64,000 nt of DNA, taken from contig NC_092363.1 of the NCBI RefSeq assembly GCF_030848805.1, positions 2,480,001 through 2,544,000 of the forward strand, read 5' to 3'. The DNA is from Temnothorax longispinosus. Taxonomy: Eukaryota > Arthropoda > Insecta > Hymenoptera > Formicidae. The position numbers and the translations under genes were made by a program. Positions 47,863 through 59,980 of the stretch are shown here, piece after piece (within the stretch, counting starts at the first letter, position 1; the number at the start of each line of letters is the position of its first letter). The notes beneath the pieces are model-generated. The model saw nothing but the letters and a program-made list of their open reading frames with translations, searched no databases and was not told where the DNA came from.

Positions 47863-50800
47863 GTAAGATCGATCATTTCCACCCGGACGGATTAAAATTC
47901 GAATTAGAATTCGCTTAGTCTCTTACTTTCATATTAAGATAAGCGAGAGTGACGTGTTCGAACGACCGAGAACTCGCCATTTAATCACAACAAAATTTCT
48001 GGCAGATTTTCCGCGCGACACACCACACGCGGATATTTCTCTCTCATTTTATTTTTGCATTAATGCTTTAGAAGAACGTAAACGCGGGCAACGACTCGGT
48101 CGATCGTAAACGTTACACATATGACATTTAATGAAGATAAAATAGCATAGCTGCGTGTGTCATAGTTTGGCCTTTTTACGACTTTCATGCCGCCGCGCAT
48201 TACTTTTCTCGGTTTTTATCGTTAGCCAGAAACACGCGTATCATATCGTGTTTGGTTGAGCACTTTCGTTCTTTTCGGTACGGCACGCCGTGAATTTGTC
48301 TTCGACGTATGCAGTGAACGCCTTACAAAAAGCGTTATTTAATGTCAAAATTGCAGTTTACAGGACTTGACGAATTTAATGTGCAAAAATACAATATATA
48401 TCGCGTCACGCTGTTATCGAGTTACGAATATTATTATGTAACTTACGCGTTTCAATCTGTGGTAACGGTTTACGATGGGGTACATACTTTCTCATATTTA
48501 TTTAATATATCTTTCTCTTTCACGTGTATATATGTATATATGTGTATATGCATACACATATTGCATATGCGTGCCACGATGGATGCGCACCAATAATTTC
48601 ACATGGACGGGGACAAAGTTAATTAAAATATATTTTCAGCTTTTGAACACGTATAACTTGTTTTTAATTTATTGTGGAGGCGTAACATATATTTTGTTTG
48701 TGAAATATATACGTTTAATGCGGATGCACTACAAGCCGTGCAAAATATTATCGGTACACAAAATTTGATATTACGGAAGAATCTGTATATTTCTGCTCTG
48801 CGTTATAAATTGTTAATAAACAAAACTTAGTCGCAAAAATGGTGGGCTAAAACAGTTTATAAATTCAGAAATCGTTGTAATCTTATCGATATCGTTTTAT
48901 TTAATTTTGCAGCACGATATAAATTATTTCGTTGATCAAACATGTCACATGTCGAAACTATTGGTCGCGAACGGACGTTATATGTCGTAAATATTATTTG
49001 AATGAAGAATACTGCGATTAATTATTTAATTTAATTAATTTATTAAATTGATGTTTCCCCCATCGTGAGCGGCCATTGAACGCCACAAAAATTTGATCGA
49101 ATCGTCATGAATCCACATCCGTAACAGCTGAAATATCAGGAGAGCCCCCGGTGGGTGACACCCTGCAACCCCCTAACCATCCTTTCCTAGTGTTTCACCC
49201 CTTTCCCCCCTCCGAATGCCAATTATATCGATGATTACTTCGGAACCATTGCCAATCGAAGGTTTTCCATTAATTAATCTCCGCATTCGCGATATAAAAC
49301 TTTTAGATGCATATTTTTAATTACAGTTATTAACAAGGGCTATAATAAATAAATAAAAAAATGCATATTAGATCAATGAGATTTATCTTTATTTTTATAC
49401 AATCATTAAGGAGAGAAGAGAATATTATTTATTGCTAGTTTAAGAAAAATTCGTCATTAAAACTCAAACTTTGCATAAGATACTGCAATATATCAAATTT
49501 AATAATTCACGAATATGTGGAATCAAATTTCACGTGAAATCAATTAAAATGCTATTCTAAGCAAAATATGATAGAAGAGATTTAAAGAAGATAAGCTAAA
49601 CGTAATTTTCAAAAAGTTTATATTAAGACATGTAAGAATTTTTTCACAAGATCAAATTTTTTTTCCATCTTCCTTTGTTCGGCATTGAAGAAGTGATTAT
49701 CGATATGTATGCCGCTCAGCTGGAAGAAGCCGCGACGGCACTTCGGAGGTATCGTGTATTTTGTCTAGTGTTTATCCTCTGTGTGTAGCCCTTTACCACC
49801 ACCAGATTACCAATCACCCTACAGCCGAAGACCGAAAAAAAAGGCTCCGTTCTGCCTACGGACTGAATGACGAAAGTCTGCATAACGAGAAAATATGCTA
49901 GAGACTTGCTTTTGTATTACCTTATTATTAGTTAATTCATTTCTCACGCGTTAATGTACTCTAGGCACTGTTCGTTATCGTCAGTAAAGTATATAAACGG
50001 TATACTCGGCCTGCGCGCAATATAACTAACATATATAAGGAAGGACAGAGATACAATTTTCCAAATTGCTTTCCGACACCAATCTAATCTGGCCATTCGT
50101 TAAGCGATTATACGAGGAAGGAGTTGATAGATAAAGCGTACGAATGGTTGAGTCAGACAGGCGGATATCAAAACTCCCTTAACGAGAATTTGCAATTATC
50201 TATGAGAAAGTCTGTGCAGAGAGCTATCGATGTCAAAAGTGCACAAGCGCCGTGACTCGCCCACTCGTAAAAGTATTTCTAGATATGGTAGACACAAGTT
50301 TGAAATTTCTCGTACCGTCTCCTTTCTTTTTACTCCGTGAAAACTTTGTATATCCGGTGCGTATAATAAGGTCCATGTTGTCGCCAAAGACTCTTCCAGA
50401 AGTCGAGCATTTAGAGCATTGTTTTTTGTCCATTGTCCACTCGTCTCGTAATATCGTCTGGAATATCGATTGCTCGTTCCGAGTATACTTGCTGCCAACA
50501 CTTGCACTCGTTTGAAAATTTTAACAATGGGGTGTATTCCGTGTTAATTATCTCTCAATTCAACTAAACTTAAATAACAAATCTCTACTGAAAACTGTAC
50601 TGGATTATTAATAACGCTATATTTCAGTTTTTTTTATTGATATTTAAACGCTCATTGATTTAAATGAAGAATTATCAAGATGTCCATCATTCGTCTTTAA
50701 AGTTTTTGAGCTTCACGAATATTTCGACGTTACTTTTTCCCCTATCAGAATTCTCGTACCTCCTTCGAGATGCTATTTGCGTTAACACGATTTTTAGAGC

Positions 50801-51684
50801 GCGCTCGCTCCAAACGAGAAAGATGCTCGCGGATACAAGCGCTCCGCCGTGAATCAGGTATTCAGACTGGCATTGAGGTTGCTCGGACAGCGGTAATCAA
50901 TATTCGAGAATCGTCCCTCAGCCCGGGCCCTAGATCGACGCCGATGGAATCTCCTTCTCGTTGTCGGTCCGGGACGATCCTTTCGACCCTGGGTTACGAC
51001 CGAACTGATAAGAGTTTCCCTCGGTCGTTCCGTTCGGGGTACTCGCGCTAAGGGTTGGCGTCATGGGGGTTCACCATCCCCGGTCGAAATGACGCCGTGT
51101 GTATTAACATACGACCGGTCATTTGGTCATTCATTTTCTCTGGGCCCTATATATATATATACATCATTATATATACATTTGTGTATGCGTTGCGTAGTTT
51201 CCAACTTGTGTCTGTCACACTGTATACCACTCTATGTTGAATGAGTCCGAGAGTGACTGCGTTCATGTTGCGTGACTGGAAGGATCGCGTGTGTGATGGG
51301 TACGCTTGATTAGTGTGTGTCTACGTCTATTGTTTCTGTAATGGCGTGCGGAACATTGCGAGGAGCACTCGCGGGGTCTCCGTGCCGGTCCAGCCGGAAC
51401 GGAGCCGGGTGACGGAAAGAAGGCCGGGCGCGCGCCGCTCGGTTCGCGGCCGAAGATCGCGGCGGATTGTAAAGTTTTGAAACGCGTCCGTTCGGTGGTT
51501 CGGAGACGCCACGCGATCGCGCTCGCAATAATAAGTAGAAAAATTGCCGTTCGGAAAGGCAATTGTTCGAGAGAAAACGATTGCTCGCGCAATGCTGCGC
51601 ACGCGCCTCCGTTTTTTGCCCGCAAACGCGGGTTCTGTGACCGTGGTAACGCCCTTTCTTCTCGTTGGTTTTTCCCACACGTAG
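47863..51684 (+). other. 3.8-kb teneurin intron before the microexon
   Basis: Mostly AT-rich, with a CpG-richer block at about 50870-51110 and 51330-51680. An AG/GT-bounded 29-bp segment at 49738-49766 was considered as an exon and dismissed because it breaks the frame. Nothing else recognised. Confidence 0.75.
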
Positions 51685-51711
51685 TACGTTCTGGAGTTCC
51701 TTTACACCGCG
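51685..51711 (+). CDS. Ten-a: 27-nt microexon of teneurin (FW motif linker)
   Basis: Bounded by CACACGTAG upstream and CG/GTAAGT downstream, it enters one base before a codon start and leaves after codon position 2, exactly what its neighbours (47655-47862 and 56353-56472) require. With the split codons it reads STFWSSFTPR. The Ten-m paralogue of insects has an equivalent stretch with FW, a spacing of two to three residues and F, just before the conserved (A/S)V(I/M)RG start of the TTR-like domain, so a direct join of the two large exons would lack a conserved piece. Skipping also preserves frame, so alternative use is possible. It is far too short for ORF-based detection; confidence rests on phase, splice consensus and the FW motif together. 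Confidence 0.82.
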
Positions 51712-52107
51712 GTAAGTTGCAGCTCAAGCTCTCGCTAATCGTTCATTATCCAAAAGAATTTAAAGAAAAAAAAAAAGAAAGAACAAAGTATCATCTATTG
51801 CTCGTTTCGCTCGTACATTCATCTTACATGTCTTTCGTATGACCCATTAATATGTAACACTTATGTATTTATATATCGAACCTTTTAGCCTGCCTAACAC
51901 TGTCATTTACTTTCCTACGTTTCGTTTCTCTCTCTCTCTGTCACTCTCTTTTCTGCCATTCCTTGTTTTTACGCCGTCCATATAACAGCCTGTTATCATT
52001 TCTCATTATTACGAATATTTGCGTTTCGCCAATGTTTGATCACACTTTGCTTATTTGTCTCTCATCTCTTTCATCCGACACCACCACCCCCTGTTCTACT
52101 TCGTCCG

Positions 52108-52176
52108 CTCTCTTTCTCTTTCTCTCTCTCTTTCTCTTTCTTTCTTTCTCTTTCTCTATCTATCTCTCTTTCTCTC
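52108..52176. repeat. CT/TTTC-rich microsatellite
   Basis: Interrupted CTTT and CT repeats of about 70 bp. Confidence 0.9.
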
Positions 52177-54808
52177 ACAGCCTCTATCTACCTGTCTAAC
52201 CTATCTGTCTTTATTCACTTTCGCGCCCCATGGCCACGCTCGCGTTGATACGTACAGGAGATGAGTCGTCGACGGTTTTTGCAGCGGTTTATCCCGCTCG
52301 AGGTAGCGCCGCGCGTCTCTCTCTCTCGTCGGGGTTTCCGTCTATATTTTTATAAAAATAGTCGAATACATGTTGTTCGCAATAAAAACGCCATGGACTT
52401 CGAAAAAACATACGAACGAGAAACAATCCTCCGTGGTATTGATATCGAGTTTACAACAAATATTCGGTAACCTACTTTTTTAAAATCCTTTTTTGTGGAA
52501 CACTCTCTCTTGTTTTGTGTAAAATCCACGTCGGAAATAGATCCAGGGCGAAGTTTAATCATGCAGAAAAAAAGGAAACGGGAACGGTTCTGTAAATAAC
52601 TATACTGTCTAATCCTCAAGAATCTATATGCCGTTTCCCTTTTATTACGATATACAGAGAATCTCGTTAGTTATGTATCATTTATCTCGCTTATGAATAT
52701 ACATATAACGCTTGTACGCATCATCCGAGCGTCCGTCCATGGGCAAGAGCTCTTCACGTATACATTAAAGCCAACCGTACGAATTGTCTCTGTGTTATCT
52801 GTGATATGTCGTCAGATTGTTGTCTTCCCCTTTCTGTTATGTCTTGTCTTCTTGTCCCTTAGATGCGTTAGCCATATGACTGATATACATAATAGTATGT
52901 TACGAGTCGTATACTTACGAAAAAACCCCTGGTCTTGTGTTGTTTGTGTTTGCCAGGCTTGCACTTTATGTATATACCATCCTGTCGAACTTGTCTTATA
53001 GTGAACGTCCTAGCATTTTACACGAACGCTGACCTTATTGCGCGCCTCTTGCGTGAACGACTCTGTTGCGTTCTTTTTTTATTATATCGTTCCTTTTTCT
53101 ATCATATATATTATTATATATATATATAATATACATTACGATACGAACACGAGATAATAACTCAACAAGTGTACATATTCGCTTTCTGTTCTATCGACGG
53201 ATCGGCAAGTATAGCTAAATCGGCACCGTACGGTTTATGATGAAGGACCCCAAAGGACCGTCTCTCCTTGTCCCTTGTCTGCGTCTATTATCACCTGTCT
53301 AAAATGTGCCAATTGACCCGACACCAACGCCCTGTGTCTGTCTTTATCCGATATATCCGAGGAAATCGAAACCCACCGAAGAAGAATCACACCCAAACCT
53401 GGCCAATCCCGAGCTCCACCCCCCTCGTCCGTCTACCCCCCCCCCTCAAGTTTCCCGCTTTACTTAACTTAACGATGCTTCTTTCTGGCGCGGAGTACTT
53501 ACTGAAAAACGACGAACGTTTGTTAATTCCGCTGAGATTATTTCAACTGAAAATATTCGCGGTCTCTCGTGCGTCTTGGTATTTCTCCGAGATCGGTCCT
53601 CGACGTCCTCGTTCGCGCGAGAACGACGGAAGAGAGGCGAGAGGAAAGAGAGAAAAGAGAAAAGACCTGATAAACCGAGAGAAAGACTCACGCAAGGACA
53701 GAGAAGGAGAATGAGTTCATTCGATGAATTTATTCGCTCGTAAAATTCGGCGGAAAAGAAAGAAAAAAAAAAGAAAAGAGAAAAGAATAACGCAAAAGAA
53801 TAAGAATAAGCTAGATTAATAATTCCTAACGGCGTTAGGTGCGCGTCGCGCGTGTATACATTCTCTTCTTTCGTTATTTGCATATAGGTTGACTACGACT
53901 GTCTTTAGAGATCTCGGCGCATTCGAGCATCATCCGTTTTTCTTTTTCTGTTTATCATTCACTATGGGTTTGGACGTACAGTAGTGACGACTGTGCCTGC
54001 CACCTTGCTATGCTCGCACTTGGAGGATCAGCGCCCGCCTCCCCGGCACAGTTTGATCTCCAAGCCACTCGAAACGAAGGCACGATCAGTGATCGAAACC
54101 GGCGGCATTGCCCGACAGAGATTTTATTGCATTTTCTTTCTTCGCATGTATGCGCGGAAATGCGTATCCGCATCTATTCACGCAGTGACAGAAAAGTGAC
54201 AATTGGCGACGAATATAATAGGATCTAGATGAACTGTTAAAGAAAACTATATGATAACTTTTAATAATTTGAAAATTTAAGTACATTAAGTACCTTATAT
54301 ACAATTCAACTACTTCCTTCCTGCAAAAATAATTGAACATTATTAAAGTATATGTCTGACTATTATTACCTTATATTACTAGTCTGTGTAATATCTCAAA
54401 TAAAATCATACTTGTATAAAGATCATCGCGAATATTATTGCATTATACAAGGAATATTTCTTTATTTTTTTTTTTTTTTGGTCACGCAAGTAATTATTCA
54501 GAAGGCTATTACTAGCTTGGATAAAATATCGGCGTTGCTTCAGCTGTTTGTAAGAAATTAACAGAACCGTCGCTATATCCGGCGCGCACTTTTACCTAAC
54601 GGCAGAAACTGACCTCGTTGAAAGAATCCCGGTTTCGATCCCTGAGCATCCGTGAAATCGGCAAACTCGATAATCTCAATTGGAAACGATCGATGGTCCT
54701 ATATTAGGTGACGATCCGATGACCATCGACATCGCGCGCCAGCGTTGGGGACACGCGTGATCCTCCAAGAACGAATATGCCCCCATACGCAATCCCTTAG
54801 AGACCGAT

Positions 54809-54842
54809 AAATATATATATCTATATATATATATATATATAT
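54809..54842. repeat. (AT)n microsatellite
   Basis: AT alternation with one CT break, just before the inverted repeat at 54871. Confidence 0.92.
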
Positions 54843-54870
54843 CTACATACCGAATGCATATAAACGGGTA

Positions 54871-54964
54871 TATGTAGCTTGTTACACGGCGCGGGGGATC
54901 GTAGCTCATGTCGCACGTGCCGCGTTACATTCGTTACCCAACGGGTGGTGTAACAAGCTACATA
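54871..54964. repeat. Perfect 17-bp inverted repeat with 60-bp loop
   Basis: TATGTAGCTTGTTACAC (54871-54887) and its exact reverse complement (54948-54964). The loop is GC-rich while the surroundings are AT-rich, so the unit looks inserted; a short DNA-transposon remnant is one reading. Confidence 0.85.
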
Positions 54965-56352
54965 CACACATGCGACTATCTCTTATATACATTATATATA
55001 TATTATCTACGTACCTATATACATCGAAACCTCATTATATTCAGCACTACACGAATCGCTTAAAATATTCAGCTTCAAACATTCCAACTTTCTCTCGCCG
55101 AGAGACCAGCCTCCCTGGTCTCTCGTACCATCCATTCTCTCTCGCCATATCCCCCTCTCCAGTTCCGTTCACATGAAAAGTTCATATGATACGTCTATTA
55201 TTATATTACATATTACATATCTCACGCCTACTACGTATCTATATAACATGACTGCATGCCTTTTACTCTCTCACGAGATAATTTCCCTACGAATTTCCCC
55301 CCTCCCTCCGTCCCTGCCCTCCCCCGTCCATCCTGGCTTCGGGACGAAGTATTATGTCTTCTTTTTTTTTTCTCTTCTTTTTTTCTCCACCCTTTTTTCT
55401 GGTCTCTGAAAATCCTGAAAGTCAGTGCCGAGAAGAATGTTCCCGCCTCGCTGCCATCGCCACCACCGCGAATGCTGATTTTCGCGAGCACAAATGCATC
55501 GTCGACGCACTGCGCGTGTTCCGCTGCCCCCGCCGTCCAACCCCCCTACGACCCCGTGTGCCCTCCTCCCCCATCCCCGTTCCGCCATCCGCCCCTCGCC
55601 TACGCGGCATTGTTCTATTTGTAAAATCAATTTGTATCGCTCCTCGATTCAGCCAGAGGCATTAGCTTCCCTTGTACGTGGCAACGCGGCCGTCGAATGT
55701 CGGCCGAATGGAGTTGCGGATTGTATTGGCAGCGAAGTGAGAATATTGGATCGCATTGAACCGTTGACCGCGGAAGCTGATTTAACAGGCAAAATCGATT
55801 GCTCGCGTCCGCGCCCGCGTAAAGACACCGGTCGTGCACCGACCGACCGAGTAGTACGATCGCATTACCGTTAATTAGGCGGGCACTAAGTGGGTATTAA
55901 CGGTGGCCGCCGTTGTTCGCGGTGGGATCGCGGAAAATTGAATCGTGACATAATTCGAACCTATATAACTTCGGAATCTTATGAAAATGTAAAGTGTATC
56001 CATGATTACACGAAAATAATTAAATCTAAAATTGCTGAAGCATTTATTTGAAGATCGAAAGCTCTGAAATGATAACTGTGATTGGATATTCCGAAAACTT
56101 AATTTCGATACATTCGTATTTAAGTTACGAACGAATGTTCCGGACGCGAACGCTGTGAAAATCCAAATGATTTTTCCAAAATTCTACCTACTCTCGCTTC
56201 GACACGCGCGGACCGATCGAAATTGCATTCCGATCGTAGACAGATGTAAATTGTGAGAATGCTTCGTTTTAAATCAGCATTTCGCGGATTAATGGGTCGA
56301 CGAAACGATCCCCCGCCTCGGTGGACCCCGATATATCTGTAATTTGTAACAG

Positions 56353-56472
56353 TCGAGTTGCGGTGATGCGAGGCCAAGTTGTTACCGAACAAGGACTCGG
56401 AATAGTAGGCATCAGAGTGTCCGTGGACAGGGACTCGCGCTTTGGATTCACCTTGACCAGAGCAGACGGATG
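56353..56472 (+). CDS. Ten-a: Teneurin exon: first half of TTR-like domain
   Basis: Residues 683-722. The sequence RVAVMRGQVV, GLGIVGIRVS and FGFTLTRADGW is the start of the carboxypeptidase-regulatory/transthyretin-like beta sandwich found in all teneurins between the Cys-rich segment and the FN-plug. The acceptor is TTTGTAACAG and the donor TG/GTAAGG, splitting the Trp codon. 120 nt in length, phase 2 in and out. Introns of 4.6 kb and 2.3 kb surround it. Confidence 0.94.
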
Positions 56473-58817
56473 GTAAGGATCAATACTCCACTTACATCTT
56501 ATTCTATATATTGCCCAGCTTCATGTATTAGTAACTTCTATTCAATTGTTAAAGTTATTAGTTTTTCTAAATTAAAATAATGAAATTAATAGCAAGAATT
56601 AATTCATGATTTGAAATACTTAAAGACATCAGAAACAAATTTATTTCGCAAATCATTATCCGAAATATTATACGTTGAAGTTTTAAATATTATTACGTCT
56701 AATAATAATTTTTTAAGGCATCGATGCGTTTGAAAAAAAATAAAGGTCGATTATCATAGTGCGTATTTTAAGCAAATAAAAGACTTCGTTTTTCCTAAAA
56801 AGTCAGATGAAGTGCTCGAATTGGAATAATTTCACGAATGCGTGTAAATGATATAAATGATTTTAAACGTGCATTCTGGTTTGTCCCTAATAGATATGGT
56901 AATGGATAGTAATTCATATTAATAATTCACCATTACACACGTAGAGGCAATTATGCCGTTCGTATTTTAAGCCGATGTAGTTATTACTGTGGCATAATAT
57001 TATTTTGAAAGAGGGATTTGCGCGGCGATTAATGACAGACATCCATAACGTAAATGACGGATACCACGGGGCGTAATCCAGATTATTATATATGCATTAT
57101 ACCATCGCGCTCTGAGAGAACATTTAAGAGCGTAATCTCAAATCCGTATCTGCTAATTGCTAATTATTCTTGAGTGTCGTGCGTGAAATAAGTAGGTCAT
57201 GTTATCGTGGATATAATATATTACCGGCGATAGAAAGGGGATTCATGGAAAGAGTTACGCCCGTTGTTACATCCGTTTACAGTTATATAGCGGACGTACG
57301 ACCAACACGCGGCCGTCGCCATCATCGCCTGTATTAGCATTTGCACATGCGATGAGCACGACATGTAGGGCCGGAGCTGGACGTCCTGCGCGATAGTATC
57401 AAGGCTGCATTGTAATGAAAAGGGGGAGGGGTAGTTCGGGGGGGGAGGTGATGTAGTCGGGAACGACTACATCAGGCGAGGGTATATACAGCAATCCTGG
57501 CGAGAATAATTCTGAAACAGGAAAGCGGAGGAGTTGGGATACTAGACCGCATCAAAGCCCGAGCTAATGATGTCGAAAGCTTACTAATTACTCCGTGCAA
57601 ACCTACGGCACCACGGCTCGATCCGTGGCCCCTCTCGGTGCATCGCGGGTCGTCGAAATGTGTTCGCATATCGACCGAATCTACTCGTTACGAAACTTTG
57701 TTTCAGCCATTCTCTTCCGATTTAATTCATATTAATCCAACGACCGGAACACCGCGCCTACTCGTAATTAATGCTCATAAATGCGAAATAACAAGCGCGT
57801 TACGTATTATTCTATTCATTGATGCACCTTCAATTATAATATCATTATAGCGTATTACAACTTAGGTGAATTTTTCGGCATGTAATAATTTTAACATGTA
57901 TTAATGTAAAATCTGAATTCACATTTTGCGAATTTTTACATAGTCAAAATTTGAAATGCGCGAAATCTTGCAGAGAAGTAAAATATAAAAATTATTATTT
58001 TAGTATAGGAGATGATCAGTCTCACAGAATATTTCATTTCGTTTCAGAAAAATTGCTCCACAAACGTGCGTATATGTGTGTGGAAATTACTTTATAAATA
58101 GTTTTCTCAATGGGGACGTTAAATAACTACATTAATAATACAATGAGTACAGTGCTACTATAAATCCTATTAAAAATATGTTCTGCGCAGTTTTTGTTTC
58201 CGCGCTCCAACTTTCAGAGAAGCCAGTAATTTTATGTTAGGAATATTACTTCATTAAATTCCATGGCGTATACTTTTGAACCTAGATGCAAACTTGAGTA
58301 ACGAACGGGTTGAAAGGGAGAAATTACAAAGCACGTAAAAATCTACTTCGTCCATTGTTCACGTCAATAAATAAGACTAATCATAATACCTTTGTTCGTA
58401 ATAACCCTTCAAGAAAGAGTTTTAAAATTCATTAATACTTCAAAAGCTATTACTGTTCTTTTAATATAATTATTTATATTGTATTGAAACTTTCCATACA
58501 GCTTCATTTTGCTTTTTTGATAAAAAATAAAAGGGTATGCCATTTTGAATAGAAATATTTTTATTATATTTCATACAACCGAGGTAAATTTTTCTGCGTG
58601 GGGAAAATGTTTCAAAATTATTCTAGTTAACGATACGCCGCGCTTAGAAAATTAATCAAACGGGACGAAGGAACTTTTAAAAGACACGCGTTCCAATTCT
58701 AAGGCCTCGTCGGACATTCATTCTCGGATAAAGCGGGCGCACTATCTTGATCGACCTACGTCGGATCCTTATACCGGCGGCAATGTAGTTCGAAATGCAT
58801 TTACGTACTTTGATCAG
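56473..58817 (+). other. 2.3-kb teneurin intron
   Basis: AT-rich with a G-rich run near 57421-57450. No additional exon recognised. Splice borders GTAAGG and TGATCAG. Confidence 0.87.
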
Positions 58818-59002
58818 GTTCGACGTCCTGGTCAATGGCGGAGGCGCCGTGACGCTTCAATTCCAGCGCAGCCCCTTCAAACCCCTCACGAGGACCGTCT
58901 TCGTACCCTGGAATCAGATCGTAGTTCTGCCGCCCGTTGTGATGATCCTCAGCAAGGAAGGCGAATCGTATAAATCTAACCAGCCGCCGAGCCCGGCAGT
59001 TG
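58818..59002 (+). CDS. Ten-a: Teneurin exon: second half of TTR-like domain
   Basis: Residues 723-784. It starts by completing the Trp codon and reads FDVLVNGGGAVTLQF, RSPFKPLTRT and VFVPWNQIVVLPPV, the most conserved part of the TTR-like domain in insect Ten-a. The last third (ILSKEGESYKSNQPPSPAV) is a flexible linker towards the FN-plug. The acceptor is TTTGATCAG and the donor G/GTAAGC; the exon ends after codon position 1. A strongly T-rich tract lies about 40 bp into the intron that follows. Confidence 0.94.
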
Positions 59003-59493
59003 GTAAGCATCGAGCCTCGGATATATGTATTACGGATTTTCCCCCTTTTTTTTCCTCTTTTTTTTTATTTTATTTTTTATTTTTTTTTTTTATTTTTTTG
59101 GTCGGTCGACCTGGTACACATATATCTCATCGTGTTACGTGTCGGATCGCGTTACCCATTAACGTCACAAACGTTTCGATAAACGCGCGTACGTGCTCGA
59201 TCACCTGAAACCGATCCCTGGCGCGCAGGGAAAGGAAGAGATAACAAAAGGAAACGAATGGACATTTTTTTTTATTATTTGCAAAAGTCCCGTTGCGATG
59301 GTTTCTACGTAATTTATTATTGCTCCTCGTGAACACGGACCTCGGATCGGATCGCGCGCCGGTTATCCCGCGCGCATCTTCACCGTGTTGTTTCCAGAGC
59401 TCAACGTGTGTGCCGTCTTTGTTCCGTCCTTGAGTGTTATGCATTTTTTGAGTTTCTTATCATTTACGGAATACAATATAATAGGCTTCCCAG
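59003..59493 (+). other. 491-bp teneurin intron with T-rich tract and alternative 3' site
   Basis: A T-rich stretch (59046-59100) follows the donor. The segment 59398-59493 (96 nt) is open in the gene's frame and begins after a good acceptor (TTGTTTCCAG), so it may be an alternative 5' extension of the next exon. Confidence 0.75.
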
Positions 59494-59636
59494 GGATTTC
59501 AATGGGACTCTTTAGCGAGCACGGTCCGTGCTTGGAGCACGATCACGAGACGCTACGGCCAATTATCGTTAGCACGTGGATGCCGGAAAAAGTTGGCGGC
59601 TTGCCTGGCAAGAGCTTGGTCTTTGCTGAAAGTCAA
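59494..59636 (+). CDS. Ten-a: Teneurin exon: start of FN-plug region (acceptor uncertain)
   Basis: Residues 785-832. The reliable part is SEHGPCLEHDHETLRP, STWMPEKVGGLPG and LVFAESQ, matching the fibronectin-like plug that closes the propeller. The donor is CAA/GTAAGT on a codon boundary. Two AGs give the right entry phase: 59493 (CTTCCCAG, used here) and 59397 (GTTTCCAG). The upstream choice would add 32 residues, mostly hydrophobic and intron-like (LNVCAVFVPSLSV...FLSFLSFTEY), so the downstream site is preferred, although the upstream site has the better adjacent pyrimidine tract. An AG at 59516 is excluded because it breaks the frame. Confidence 0.86.
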
Positions 59637-59980
59637 GTAAGTTTCTACCCACGCAAACGATTTAATTATAACACTCTCGTTGCGTCAATCAAAGTAAAGT
59701 CTTGATTTTTACCATCGCGATTAGGACGATAAAATTTTTAACTAAAATTTTTACATGACATAATTATCTTGATACCAATCTGAACATTCTGAACGCGTCT
59801 GAATGAAAAGCGCGGAGCGCGAGACTTTAAAATACAAATCTCGCACGATAAAGAACAAATCTCGACGTGTTACGTAAAAGGGACAGCGATCAAAGGATAA
59901 TACACGAATGTAACAATATTTACGAGATTACAGCCACTGTGTGCGACCGCATTGTACGCAACGTTAAACATCGCTTGCAG
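59637..59980 (+). other. 344-bp teneurin intron
   Basis: AT-rich. The open frame of the next exon extends leftwards to 59867 through this intron, but the splice site at 59980 (CGCTTGCAG) gives the conserved IVQES start. Confidence 0.9.

Larger units (their letters stand above)
51712..56352 (+). other. 4.6-kb teneurin intron after the microexon
   Basis: Pyrimidine-rich tracts (52108-52176, 55290-55400), AG-rich stretches near 53640-53800, a TA microsatellite and the inverted repeat at 54871-54964. Open frames at 55256-55665 sit in C-rich sequence and are not supported. Confidence 0.8.

Noticed and set aside
49738..49766. 29-nt segment bounded by CTCAG and GTATCG, considered as the missing linker exon
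   Set aside because: Its length is not a multiple of three and it would put the next exon into a frame with an early stop; the 27-nt segment at 51685 fits phase and family sequence.
50450..50497. IVWNIDCSF-encoding segment resembling the FW linker
   Set aside because: No AG acceptor before it and no matching phase.
54625..54660. tRNA T-arm-like word (GGTTTCGATCC)
   Set aside because: No cloverleaf: acceptor, D and anticodon arms cannot be drawn around it.
55256..55665. Overlapping plus- and minus-strand open frames in C-rich sequence
   Set aside because: Low-complexity Pro/Ser-rich translation inside an intron, with no phase-compatible splice sites that would add family sequence.
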